Shown here one piece after another: positions 40,301 to 54,800 of a DNA stretch of 64,000 nt. Origin of the DNA: Strongylocentrotus droebachiensis (Eukaryota > Echinodermata > Echinoidea > Camarodonta > Strongylocentrotidae). Position numbers and translations under genes: made by a program. The stretch is taken from assembly GCA_035222895.1 (NCBI GenBank), contig JAVYIG010009917.1:1-64000 (forward strand). The letters run 5' to 3'. Numbering within the stretch: position 1 is the stretch's first letter; every line of letters starts with the position of its first letter. Below the pieces are notes generated by a model. It did no database searches. It worked only from the letters and a program-made list of their open reading frames with translations, and had not been told where the DNA came from.

Positions 40301-43300
40301 ATCCTTACAGATGCATGCTTAATGTCTGCATGCTTGCAATTGCTGTCAATCAATAGTAAATCCATTAGCTCATTACTAGGCCCATCATGTAAAGGTATTG
40401 CAGGACAATACCCTTTGAGTTGCCTTTCAGAGTAATTACTGTACACTCTCTTTGACTTTCCATATACATAAACAATAGCTACATGTAAACAAATTATCTT
40501 GTGGTCGGTTTTAAAAAAAGCAATCCAATACCCTTTGAGTTGTCTCTCAAAATAATTATATTATCTTCTTTGACTTTCCATATACATAAACAATAGCTAA
40601 ACAAATTATCTTGTGGTCTGTTTTAATAAAAGCAATCCTTAGGATGTAGGGCCATATACACTCTGCTCTACAAATATTTATATTTCCAGTTGTGTTATGA
40701 TGATTATGATATGCCATATATATATGTATGTATGGGGATAATATTTATAAATATTTACAACACAATTTGGATTGATACCATCCAAAATCTTCTCAAACGT
40801 TGAAATGGAAAATCCTTCAAGGGAAATTTAAAAAAGGGCCTATTTTTAGAATTTAAAGCAAGTTTCATTGTTTGCATGATATGACCAAATTTGATCACCT
40901 CTGTTCTGTTTCTTTCCTTTTCTATTACTATTATGTAATTCCTCCAAAGAATATACACAAAGATTATCTAAAAAATAAAAACACTGCCATACATTACAAA
41001 AAGCTTTCTATTTAAAAAAAAATTGTGAATTCTGAAACTTTTACATAGACCCATGAGTCACAAACATTCAATACGTGCTTGAGTTGCTCTATTCTGCATC
41101 TTCATTTCATAGCTTAATTGGTAATTACTAAATTAAAAGTGATTAATAATGGGGCTGAGTAAAACTTCCAGACCTGTCATGCTTGACATATTTTTGACAT
41201 TAATGTTATGGGTTATAATTGATGTGATGGTTGCGGAATTAGAGTGATCACGTTCTAGGAAAATAAAACAGGAAAGGGTGATGTTTCCTCGCATACATGT
41301 ACACATGTACGTGTACATTTGTAGGTCCATATTGGCATGGTGCTAGAGCTTATATAGCCGTGCTGTCCGAACATTTTTTAGTTATCTCTCTATTTCTTTA
41401 GTTTGTTTATTTCTTTATCTCTTTAGTTTGTTTATCTCTTTATTTCTTTAGTTTGTTTATCTCTTTATCTCTTTAGTTGGTTTTGGGGTCATTCTTTGAA
41501 GTCACTTTTAGCACTTTAAACATTCCTCGTCACACATTACCTCGTTTGTTGTTGTTTTTCTTAATTGATTTTATGGCCTGGCCAGCCAGTAAAATTATAT
41601 GTAGGCCTAGCCCTACACGAAATGTACATTTAGATGCCTGAACCAAATGAAATATGACCATGACCATGACTGTCTGATGTGAACAATACACATGTATTCA
41701 GATGTCATTAGCTGGATGAATGCTTCTGAAAGAGCGAATAAATAAATATAGAATTGCATTATAGTTCACCCTGGAGTATGTATTCAATCTTTTTGAGTGG
41801 GTGGGTGGGTTTTGTCATAAGGTGTAGTAGGCTCGCTTACATCCTATGTTTTACTCTCATAAGGCGTGTCTGCACTATCTCGAGATTGCCAAATATCCAG
41901 CTATTTGAATTATCCCGATCGCAAACTATCCAGCTTATTTGCGTTTTCATTAGACCGAAGTAGCAAATTAGCTGGATAGTTGGTCGGGATAATATCCCAA
42001 GATATCTCGGTCTAGTTTGCGGTTTTCCGTGTTTACTCGAGGTCAGTGGTTGCGAGGTCAGCGCTGAGCGGTATAGATCACATGTGCGAACCGGAAATCG
42101 TTGTGCATGATGGGATCGGGATAATTGACTCCGTACTTCGGTCTAATGAAGACGGTCGCAAACTATCCCGCTAGTTCGGAAATAGAAGGATATTTTGCAA
42201 ACTAGACCGAGATATCTTGGGATATTATCCCGACCAACTATCCAGCTAATTTGCCAATTCGGTCTAATGAAGACGCAAATAGCTGGATAGTTTCGATCGG
42301 GATAGTTCAAAATAGCTGGATATTTGGCAATCTCGAGATAGTGCAGACACGCCTATACTCACTCCAATCATGTACTAAACCACAGTCAAATGATGGATAT
42401 ACTAAAATTAGTTGGAGATGTGTGCACATTTGTATGTTTATGTTAGTTCCTTGATTAGCTATGACTGAGTAAATTTCAGAATGTACTTCTTTGCAGATCA
42501 CATAAAATTCGTCCCTATTTTCACGAAGTGGTGGTAATGAGGAAAATCGCAAACAATTTGCGTGACAATTTTCCTCACTACCGTCACTTCGTGAAAATAG
42601 GGACGAATTAATGCCATCATTGCAAGAAAACCAGACATATATGATAATAATTTTTTCCATTTTCTCTCGAATATTTCATACTTTCTTACCGGATATCAAA
42701 CAATGTGGCATTGCTCATGGTATATACATGCACATCTGACCAGCTCAGTCATAATCAATGATGGGAACATTTCTTTTTGATCTGCAGCCGTTAACTTGGT
42801 GAGGTATACATGTACATGTATGTCAGCATGAGGAAATGCAGTATAACTGTACTTGTTCCACTTCAACAGTTTGGGTACAGTGTCCTTGTAGTGACATTAT
42901 ACGCTGCTTATTCCATATGAAGAAACATTCGTCTGATTTAGGAACCAATGCTAGGTGCTCATACCGTGAACATACAATAGGTCAATGACCTCTGATCTGC
43001 GGTCAAAAAGTGGCGGTCAGTTCCCGGCTGGTGGTAATTCCACAATATTATGTCCTTAGCTCTAAAAGCATCAGGGAGATCTCATCTAAAAGACACTATA
43101 AGCCTTCACCAGACGAAGTTGATTCGAGGAGAGAAACATCAGTGTTAAACATTATCTTTGATGGTGAATGTAAGGCTCAATTAGTATGAAATTAAACAGT
43201 TGCGCCAAGAGGAATGTGGATTGCTATAACAGCGCTGTCTGTTGCTACATTTTCCAAATCTCCTTTTCGGAGAGCGCGCTCAACACAGCTGTCACCAGTT

Positions 43301-44500
43301 GAGTGAGATCAGCTAGCTTCCATCAACATCTTTCCTTCCGCTCTCCATCAGTATAGAGCTTGTAGAATCCAAACTATTTCGCTACGCCCACGATATCCAA
43401 CTGAGCTAGGTCTCATCAGCATCCCCATCATCCACATGGCGTGCTGATGACGATCCTCTTTCTACACGATGAAAGGAGATGCTAGCTGGCTGGCAAGAGT
43501 TGAACCGCATCACCCCGGCTGTTACCACGGTGCCACATCCATATAATCCAATCAGGCGAGGTAATGCTCTCACCCTGTGTCCCTCAAGTTTCCTGGCGCT
43601 ACCAAAAAAACAAAAAAAAATCCTCTTTCATACTCAATTTGACAATTTGCCCTCTATGTTGCCACCGTCACCCATGGTATTTCAATTCCATATGTCTGGA
43701 TGGTGAGGGGTGGAAGAAGACATGTTGAGCGTCTAGCGTGCAGTGTTCCCATGCCTCCCTAGCTCTCCTCTCGCTCTTAAAGACATACACACACAGTTTA
43801 TCTTTCAGTAGAGTTTGTATGCTGAAGCACTGACTTGTAACGCTCACTCCCTGTGAATGCCTCGGCCCTTCGTCTGAATCTGATTCAGTTTGCTTGCTTG
43901 GCTGCATGAAAGCAACGTGGATTTTGTTCCCAAGCCTTACCAATCCTTAGTCTCTTGCTTCAGCCTTTATGAAGACTTCAACAAATGCTCTATCTTCTTT
44001 ATATGGAGCTAGCTACCATGCTAAATATTTACAATTTAGAACATGACGACAAATTGACGATTGCTCCCTATTACATTATATATACCTGTTGAACATTTCT
44101 ATTGATCCATTCATAATGATTCCAAAGTCTGAACGCAGCATGAAATCAAAACGTTATGTTTACATTGCATTGTGAGTGGGGTCAAGGTACAATAATTATT
44201 CAAAAAGATATTTTTCTCTATTCACTTTTCCAATACACTGTACATGTACACACAGAGTTAGTCTTACCTAGCAACCTGTTCAGTAACAACAGATACCTTC
44301 CAGTAAATTATCCTTAAATATTATTAAACTATCTCTCTCTCTCTCTCACTTTTCCATGATTTTTCCATCGAGCTCTCCTTTCGCTCTCTCCTTTCGCTCT
44401 CTCCTTTCGCTCTCTTTTCCCTCTTTTTCTCTCTTTTTCTCATTCGCTCATTGTTCTCTCTCTTTCTCTCTACCTTTATTTCCCTTTCTCTCTCTACCTC

Positions 44501-44540
<40 letters not shown>

Positions 44541-44688
44541 TCTTTTTCTCTTTCTCTTATTCGCTCATGGTTCTCTCTCTCTCTTTCTCTCTACCTTATT
44601 TCCCCATCTCACTACCTCTATTGCTCTCTCTCTCTCTCTTTTTCCCTCTTTCTCTCATTCGCTCATCGTTCTCTCTCTTTCTCTCTAC

Positions 44689-44723
<35 letters not shown>

Positions 44724-45790
44724 TCTTCTCCCTCCTTCAATGTTGGTTAACAACATCCCTAGGATGATTCATCTTATAATGTACTGGCTTGAAGTATGTT
44801 GGCCTTTCAAATTGTTATGATTGATGTTTATTTTTGTAAGTTTTTCAAATGCGATTTTGCTACTATTTTATTGTGAATTGATATGCAATTCATTTTTCGG
44901 GCTGCTATGTATCGTTTTTAGTAAAACATTTAAATCCGATTTGAAATACCTGATATCAATCTGGTCAGAAGAAAAGGTTGGATGAAAGACTAGCTAGATT
45001 ACCCTCAATGCTGTTAGAAAGAAAGATGTGAGAAACCTATTCTGTTGTGAATGTGGAAAGGGTGCGGATTTTCCCTTTCTTTTTGTTATGAATGAGCACC
45101 TAGATGAATCAATAGGTGTATGTAGAGTTCATACATGTAATTGTTTGTCTATTCTAACAATTTGTCCTTGTCAACGATATAGTGTTTATTCATTTCCTGG
45201 TCCTGTCGGAGTGTTTTATTCAATCTTGATCTTGCTGTTTTATGAAAATGATGAGAGTATTGCAAATTGCACTTCAAACTAAAACCTGGCATTTTTCCCT
45301 TTTGTCTATTCACTTTTGTGTATATATAACCAGTTTCGGTATGTTTTAGAATTGTTACCATTATGTAGTATTTGCAACATAAAACAAAACCTACAATTAG
45401 TATACATATATATATTATATTTATCATACTAGTATGCCAAAGCATGAAATACCACAAATTATTAATCTAAAACAGTTAAACTGTAGAGGTAATTAAGGTA
45501 TTTTCCAATTATGGCTTTAAAAAAAATAGAAATTAAGCATGTTGACTTCCCCCTTGCCCCTAAGCTTGCATGAATAATTTGTTTTCTCAATATATTGTTT
45601 CATTTCAAAGCTCATTTCAAAGTTCATGCCATTTTGTGAATTTGCATGTAGTAAGTGAGTTAATATTTTGTGTAAACACTTCTTATTTACCTATGCTCAG
45701 TGACTGTAAGCCGTGGCATAGCTATACAGACGATTCATTGACTTATAAAAATGTGTATTCCTTTGTCAGGCACCCATCACCCTACACATG

Positions 45791-45823
<33 letters not shown>

Positions 45824-48800
45824 TTCTCTCTCTCCCTTCTCGTTCTCAATCTCTGTCTTTTTCTCTCTAACCTCTTCTGGGGGGGGGGTGGTGTTTCACA
45901 AAGACTAAGATCAACTCAAGTTGGACTTGAACTATGGCAGGCCATCCGTGCCACGGGTTGCTCTCACTATTGGTCGTTCTATGATTTTTTTTTTAAAGAT
46001 AATATTTATATAACTATCACAAAAATGTTAATTCTGTAGATATGTGACCACGATTGGTACGTCCCTTGAGAAACCAATGCCAGTAAATGATGAGAGAAAA
46101 TAGTGGCATGAACGGCCTGCCATAGTCTAACTTTAAGTCGATCTTAGTCTTTGTGAAACATCTTTAAGTCTTTGTGAAACAACTTAGTCTTTGTGGAAAA
46201 AAACCTGGTCTTTTATTCACTGTCTCTCTTTTCTTGATTTGACTTGCTTTATGTTTCTGTTAGTTTTTGAACTTGTAATTCTCCAATCTCCTTATCCTAT
46301 ATTTTCTTTCTCTCTGAAATTACACATTGAAAATTCATTCTCAAATGTCACTGGAAACCTACAAACAGTTCACTCAAATTACACTGTAGATGTATATTAC
46401 ACAACTATGAAAATTGAGTCAATTTACAAGAACTTTATTTAATATTAAAGAAATTAAAAATATGAATAATTCCTTACCTGAATTATAGCAATCGTCAAAG
46501 TCTCCTTTGTCAGACAAGCTTCACAAAGCTTGATTCAATTTTTCAAGAAAATTAAACAGATGGGAAATCCTGTCTCTCTAAACTCTCATATCCCTTGCTG
46601 AACCATTTATGAATCACTTTCCTAAGATGTGTAATCAAAATGTTTCCCTAGTTTTTTCAAAATTGTTCCACTCACACCAAATGAGGAAGTACTGTGAGCA
46701 TATACCTCGATCTCCCCCACCTTTAAATTGTCGAAAGGAGAGGCGGATTTGCATGAATTTCTTCTTTGATATAATGTTCATATTTTTTTAATGCCAGGAT
46801 TAAGCGTGATATTTAGCCCCTTGTTTATACCAGCAGAGTGTATCTTGCCCGTCATTTATACCAGCTCAGAGGTGTTTTGTTACACAATTCTTCCTCTGAT
46901 TGATGTGAACTTGTACATAATCGTTCTCTTTCTATCTGTCCCCCTTCACTTCCCCCTCCCTCTCTCCCCCTCCCCCCCCCCTCCCCCCCCCCCCCCTCTC
47001 CCTCTCTCTCTCCCCTGTTTTCCCATCTCTCCAAATCTGTTAATCTCTCTTTCTGTTTTAACTCAAAATTTTAAATTGTAATATTGTATAAGATTTAGTA
47101 TACTGTACATGTACAGGCTCTTCATAATTAAGTAGATTGTACCATAGACGTAATAGATCTCTTGAAATGTAATGTCTTTTCCATTAATGTTTTATTCATA
47201 TGCAATTCATTTACTTGTAAAGTCTGCGATACATGGAAATGAATCAATAAATACCATTTATCCATCTATCTATCTATCTATGACCAGGGGATATGGGAAG
47301 ATGAATGTGTAATATTTATACTTGTGTGTTGGTTGCTAGATTTACACCTTATTGTGTCAGTGTGTTATTATAGTATTGATTTTCTGTAGAATCTGGTGCA
47401 TGATATTGATCTTGAATTATAATTCAGTGTGTGTGCTATATACCGGTAAGCAGAATATTCTACTGTTCTACACTACCAGTAACTCCCTGGGCACATGGGT
47501 CCCCCAAATCTAAAAAATGCAGAAATAAATAAATAAATGTTATTACCAAAGAAAATGAAATCGAGTCAGTCACTCAGTAGTGTCTGACAGTGAAGTCTAG
47601 AAAGTAAACAGGTTTCCTTGCATAATTTGAATACTAGGAAACTTTTGCACATTTGCTACTGTATATTATCTATTTGTGTATATTATTTTCTATTGTATAT
47701 TGTTCATGAGCTTTTTGTAATGCCAACAACTGAATTTCCAAACAGACCAATAAAATTAATCTGAATCTGAATCTGAATGCTAACGTTTAAATTTCACTGA
47801 TATACTGTGTATGTGACATATTCATAATTCCTGCCAAGTTCTACAGAATTTGATGTTGGCTGCAAACGGGACAAACTGTACTGTAGTACCTTTAATAGGC
47901 CTTTAGGCATTTCACAGAAATATTGTTATTTATCACACCTGCTTTATAGGAAGGGGATATAGTCATCATACAACAGCACAAGGCCCTTTTTCTAAAGACT
48001 AGTTGTGATTATCAAACAATGCATGAGTAATGAGCAATTTATTAACTCAATTACAGCTTCATTAAAGTATATGAACCATAACTTATCTAGGCCGTGTAAT
48101 AAAGGGTTTCAGGTTAAATATATAATTCAACAAATTGGGGATCCAATTTTTTTACTATGGAACTCTGCCAACATTCTGTTGTGTTAGTTTTGTTTTTCTA
48201 TGGACTGCATTTCAAATACAGTGAAGGTAAACCTGCTTTCAAATTCATTTCATAGCCCATTTAAAAAAAATATATATATTAGATAGCTTAGACAGATACC
48301 AAGATGTGATTGGTCCAGAGCTCGTCACGTGATATCAATTGCGAGGATCCAGTTTGTTATATTTTCCTGGTTGGTTATATTTTACCAGCTGGTGAAAAAA
48401 AAAAAAATCATTAATTTCTTTTTCCCTTGAAAATTATTTTTTCCACATTTTCTTTTTTTCCCCAAAAATGCTTTTTTGGGTAAATTTTCCTTTTTTTTTG
48501 ATTTTTTTTTCCCCCCCCAAAAAATGCTTTTTTGGATAAGAATTTTTTTTTTTCGATTTTTTTTTTTTTCCCCAATTTTTTTTTATAATTTTTTTTTTGT
48601 AAGGTTTTTTTTTCTTCTAGAACTATCTCGACAGATTATTTTTCCGTAATTTTGATTGTCCCCGATTTTTTAAAAAAAATTTCTGGCAAAAAAACATATG
48701 GACTAACCTAAAAAAAAAACCAAGGCTATCTAATATAACAGTTATTGATTGGCAGGGGGTATATAACATTATTTGGACCTGAAGGGAGTAATAATTTCCC

Positions 48801-51800
48801 TCGTGACCATATTTTCCCTCAGCGCTGTGCGCTTTGGGAAAATATAACCACTTGGGAAATATAACTCCCTTCAGCGGTCCAAATAATGTTATATTACACC
48901 CCCTGCCAGTCAATAACTGTATAATATAAACATCATACCATGTTATGTGATGAACCATGCTGAAATTAATGAATTCTTTTTTTTAAATAATCCAAACAAA
49001 ACATGGATCACTATACAATAAGCTAGTTAATTCTTTTAGCGTGAATGAACATCATATGTGAGCACACTGAAGTTTGAGCATCATTTAGTATGAATCTCAA
49101 TAAAAGAATTGGGGTCCTGCATAGGCCCTTGAGGTGTGTCTCAATGTACATGTAGATGGGGTTAAATCTGTTATGCTTCATTTTTTCCAAACTGCATTTG
49201 GTTAAGTATAGCATTTAGAATCATATCATACAAGATTATATAATCAAAGTTTTACAATTCATGAACTAACCAGAAATTGCTCTGCTTTAAATTTCCTGGA
49301 CTAACAGAATTCTAAACTCCAGCCCTGGACCAAACATTAACCCTATTCTTAATCTCAAATACAATACATATTGTTAAGTTACAAAGCCTAGAGCAATTGA
49401 TGGAGCATATGTCGGAGGACCTTAATGTCATTTGATAAAAAACATTGTACAATTATTGCAAGCATAATGGTCATGAAACATGTACATGTTTGTGAATGTG
49501 ATTAAAGGAATAGTTGAGTGTTGGTAATTTCCAAAGTGCCCCTCCAAAACAGATTTGGTTTATTTCAGTACCATATGAAAGATCATCGAAAAAAACATGG
49601 GAGATGATAATAATTCCAAATCAAATGCTCTAATTGTTGTGCAATTTGCTTTCAAAACATTATATAAAAGTGTTTGACGTCCGGACATCACTTTTGACTT
49701 TCGACGGTTTATTTTTTGAATTTAGGTGTTTAGCTCCCTCTATGTCATTTAACAACCAGCGTATTTACAATGAGTAGAGGTTTGAGTTCGTTGGTACAGC
49801 AGCTAGCAGGCGGGTATCCGGCCGCGCTAGTATACAGCCTACAGCTGATCAATTCCAATGCAATACGCTTCACGTATAACACACACAACTCAGATCAGAT
49901 TATCACCGGCGCCGATCGAACGCTAGACAAGCTTTGATTGAAATACGACAACACGAGATCGAGATTGGAAAAGGAGGATGATGAGGTCACGGACGATGGC
50001 CGACTCGGACTCAGCTAGTGCTAAGCCTAAGCTACGGGACACGGCTAAGGCTACGCTAAATCGGAATAAGACTAAGGCGGTAAGAGGAAGAGAGAAACAA
50101 GCAATGGCAGCTCGACCACCCGGGCCGGAGGAGGCGCGGGAGTGGCTGTGAACAAGGCCAGGGACGCGAGCTGCAGCTGCAGGCGGCTTTCTCGTTGCCG
50201 AGTCTAGACTAGAGGATGCAATAGGCCCTATATGGCTATGCCAGCTCATTGAGAGGTAAGTTGAAATGATATACGCCCCACTGCACTGGGTAGGCCTACC
50301 GTTTTAATTTGATCTAGTCTAGAGAATAGATGCATGGAATCGGCAAATTACGTTTTGTTATATCTTGCCTTGGTCTTGGATTTTTAATTCAGATTTCATG
50401 AATCATGATATTGATAGTCTAGTCTAGATCTATATAAATTACTACAGTAACATTAGCCTGCTATTGCTAATACTACTACTAGTTGGTAATACCTAGTAGG
50501 TATTCACCTGTACCAACTACCCTTTTGAAGACCAACTTTTAGCTGAAAAGGGTGATCCTTCCCATATGTGGAAAATAAATAAATACAAAAATAAAAACAT
50601 GACTAATAATGCCTAACTTACATGTAAGCCTACTACTACTAGGGTGTTACGTGTCTGATCGCGCACTCAGTTTTGTGCGCTAAAATCCTTCCCATATAGA
50701 TTGCACACATCCCTATTCTGTATTCAGTCCATGTGCATTGCAAAATTGGTCAATGATGTTTTTATTACCAAAATGAGATTCAAACCAATACTGCTCGTGA
50801 TCATGAAGGTGACTAATACTCAAGAAGTGAGGTGTGACAGGTGTCATATGAAAGAGCAGGTTTTTCTCCATATTCCCTAAAGTAAAGGAGCTCACCCCAA
50901 AAATTCTAAGAATATCTTGATCAAAACAGCGATTTAAACATTGTTTCCATGGTAACTCAGAGATTTACCAATTTCACGAAGTGAGCCTCCGAGTTTTTTC
51001 TAGTCCCAAGGGATCATGAACAATTACAGTTTGAAAATACCCTTACTCCACGCTTTGCATATCGTGCTGTGCAGCTTTTGGATTCCACTGGCTCAACGAG
51101 CTATGGCTGCGGCACGTGGATTGAAATATTCATGGCCAGATCGATTGCCCAATCATTACAAAATTTAATTGCTTTAATCTGGAATATCAAAAGAAGGGAA
51201 CACTTTGTCCTTTATGAAGGGAAATAATGATTTAACCGATTTACTAATTCTTACGAGATGCAAGCTACATGTAAGCTTACTTTAAAGGTAATACAAAGTT
51301 TTGGTATGGGGTCATGAATTTGGTTCAAATGAACATATTGGAAGCATATGCCATCCTACAATATTCAGTGAACGTTGTCGCGGTTGAAATCAAGTCTAAA
51401 GTGATGAAATTGTAAATAATAATCTCTTTATGTGGTATAACTCTCTCTCAAGGTCAATATATTAATTAAGCTATACAACGAGCTACAATTGACCGATTGG
51501 CTAATTACCGTTTTGAAATTATATATCACAACTACATATTCCGAGATTTTTATGGTAGCAGCTACCGTTGTACAACCGTAGGCGCTAGCTATTTGAAATT
51601 TATCAAAATTTACTGGGAGCACCGGTAAATTTTTATATTCAATTTTTTTCGAAAGCAGAAGTGTTTTAGGAGCTACATTTTCTAGTGCTTATAATATCTC
51701 CACAGGGATATCCAAATATTTCAAAATTGTAAAGAATCACTATCCACCCAATTTTCAAAATTTCCAAAAACTTTGTAATACCTTTAATGTCCCTCGTTAC

Positions 51801-54800
51801 GACTGCAACTTTCTTTGTAATGATGACGTGCAGGGCTAGTCAACCGGGTAAACATCCTGCTCTTTTTAAAAGTCGACAAGGTTATACTATACCTTGCTTG
51901 AGATGTGACTGTCTCATCTATATTTATCTCTACCAAAGAGTGTCTCGACTTCACATACATGACAGAGAACCAATGCATCAGTTATTAGTCATGCAAATTC
52001 CAAATCTGGCTAGCTGTGATAATTATTAGAGAATGCAATCTTCAAAATTATTTCTTTTGGTGATTTAAAATCTGAATGTTTTTTACTTTGTGAATGACTT
52101 TCATTTCTTCACTTTTTACAGATATGAAGAACAGACAACACAATCCATCCCCAGCGAAGAAATTCCAAGCAGCAGTAGGGGAATTAGCAGGTGAATAGTA
52201 CAAGTCACCTTTGACCGCAAATTCATGGAGAACTTGGCCTACTCTGCTGATTTGCTCGCTTCAGGTAGGAATCTGTATACATGTATGAAAGGCTCTGTAA
52301 ATTGAGAGGAATTTAATGAGAATGCGTTCATTACATACATGTTTGCAAGATTGAGCTCTTTTTCTGTTATGACCTATAAAATTGGGACATATCAGCAAGT
52401 CAAGATAATGCATCTCATTTGCTCATGTGTATGACATGGGATTTTCAATATTGATTTTGTGGTATGAAAATAATGAAATGCTCTATCATTTATATCAGTT
52501 TTTATTTTGTTTTCATAATTCCTTAGGCACACCAGCATGCTCGAGTGTTTCCACAACCATATACTGATGTATGCTTCCAAGCGGTCATCGACTACATGGC
52601 ACACAAGGACAGGCCCGACCAGACTGATGAACAAGGCAATACAAAGTGAGTGGAAATTAGAAAGAAAGAAAAAAAGATTTTTTGTTTTCCTTGTGTAGTT
52701 GGACAAGGCAATCCGAATTGGCAGTTCTTTCCCATGAAATTTATCAATTTTGGGGAAATGAGTAAATATCTAATTGTCCTTCCTGGGAACGCCCCTTTTA
52801 AATCGCCAAAATATGACGTCATCTAAAGAACTTGTCCCTGTACACGACGCACATCTCAATTATGTAGATTACGGACTGTAAGCTGATGGTTTGTCAATCA
52901 CGCTGCTGATTTTGGACCCTAAATGTGGGCTTGGATTCAGTGTAATAATATACTTATTAGAACACAGTGACGTACAGTAGTTTGAAAGATCATTATTGAC
53001 CCAACATACCAAATTGATAAATTAAGAGATATGAATCATTTCAAATTGACAAGAATGAGTGTGCATATAATGCAACTTGTTACATTTTGCATGTTCTTTT
53101 ATTTTATGATACAGATATGTTGCAGTATTGTTAAAGCATGCCAACAACTACGTGGCCCGGAAGGAGAAGGTCCCCAAGACCTACCCCTATGTACAAGGAC
53201 TCATCGGTGCGATACTGGAACGCAGAGAACAGGACCAAGGACCACTGTTCTCGAAGGCTGTTCTGCTCCCTGATGACCCTAGACACACAAGGCACCGGCT
53301 TGCACCATTTCCTCCACCACAAGTTGATGTGATCGTAGCCAGCTAGGAGACTAGGCCGATTAGAGAAATCCATGTTATCCTCTGTAGTGAACAATTAGGA
53401 TTGTCTGACTTGAGAACTGCTTTTTTTCGAGCAGAGACTAAGGGATCCAAATGGCGTCCTTCCGTCCATCCTCCGTGACTGTACAAAAATTTGAATGAAG
53501 TCTAATGTGAAATCTTACCTGCAAAAATCAATAAGGGTTGCTAACTTTCCAACCCTGCATCTGTTTGTAACAAAACTTGATTGGTAGATGCCCTTTATTG
53601 GCCTCCATGATATTCTGGAGTTGAAGGTCACATAAGTAGGTCAAAGGTCAAATGAGGTTCATTGTTGCATGATTGCATGCAAGACTCTTAAAGGGATAGT
53701 CCATCCCAGGATTTTCTTTAGCTGACGATATAGACCTAATAATACCATGAAGAATGATACAAGTCTCATTAAAATCCATGATCACATAACGAAGATATAT
53801 CGACTTTTTTATCGAAAATCAGCCGCCCCCCAAATGCAAATGCGTTACATGGGCATGAAACGATCGCCAAAAAATAACCGATAGTATAGAAATTGTGACG
53901 TATGTTGCGAGCTGCCTTCTTATTTCGCAGACATTCACTTTCGCTTTCACTTTCATTCATGATTCGTCGTGTCAGTGCGATAACAGTGTACCGCGAGCGA
54001 AAGTGAATGTCTGCGAAATAAGAAGGCAGCTCGCAACATACGTCACAATTTCGATACTATCGGTTATTTTTTGGCGATCGTTTCATGGCCATGTAACGCA
54101 TTTGCATTTGGGGGGCGGCTGATTTTCGATAAAAAAGTCGATATATCTTCGTTATGTGATCATGGATTTTAATGAGACTTGTATCATTCTTCATGGTATT
54201 ATTAGGTCTATATCGTCAGCTAAAGAAAATCCTGGGGTGGACTATCCCTTTAATCGCCTCGATTTAATTTGTCCATGTGGCATGTTTTTAGGCTATCTTG
54301 AGGATTGGTTGGAACTTAACATTTTGGACTCATTTGGTTGCTAATGATGTTGTGGTCCGGAGGTGAAAGATTGCATGGCTTAGCATTACGAGCATGTATT
54401 CTTGATATGTCAGAGACCCTTTGACAAAATACCACCAAACTTGATACTAGAGTGTCCCTGGGGATCATGGGGATGTGGTTATCTGGAGAAAAAAAATCAC
54501 ATAACACATGATATACATGTACCAGAAATAAATTGTTATTGTTGCTAGATTAGCCACCATGCTTGGCACTTGTATATTGTATTACAATAAGAGGTTGGCA
54601 AGTTTACAATTGGAAGAAATGTAGGAATATAAAAGACAAATTGTGACATCAGTGTATAAAAGCTCTATGTGATTTATACAATGCATAATTTGTGATAAAA
54701 TCAGTGCTTGCTCACATGTAAATGGTAGATACTTCAATTTGTATCTATTTGGCAACCTATATTCATTGAAGAAGTTACGGTAGTAATTATAAAATTTACA

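Noticed and set aside
43668-43943. Missing RING or B-box exon of the TRIM gene
   Set aside because: The frame was checked for paired Cys/His spacing and has none.
44356-44820. 154-codon plus-strand open frame
   Set aside because: Low-complexity (CT)n translation.
49923-50249. 108-codon minus-strand frame, Ala/Ser/Arg-rich
   Set aside because: Shadow of the CpG-rich promoter-like region; the strand does not match the downstream exons and no domain is seen.
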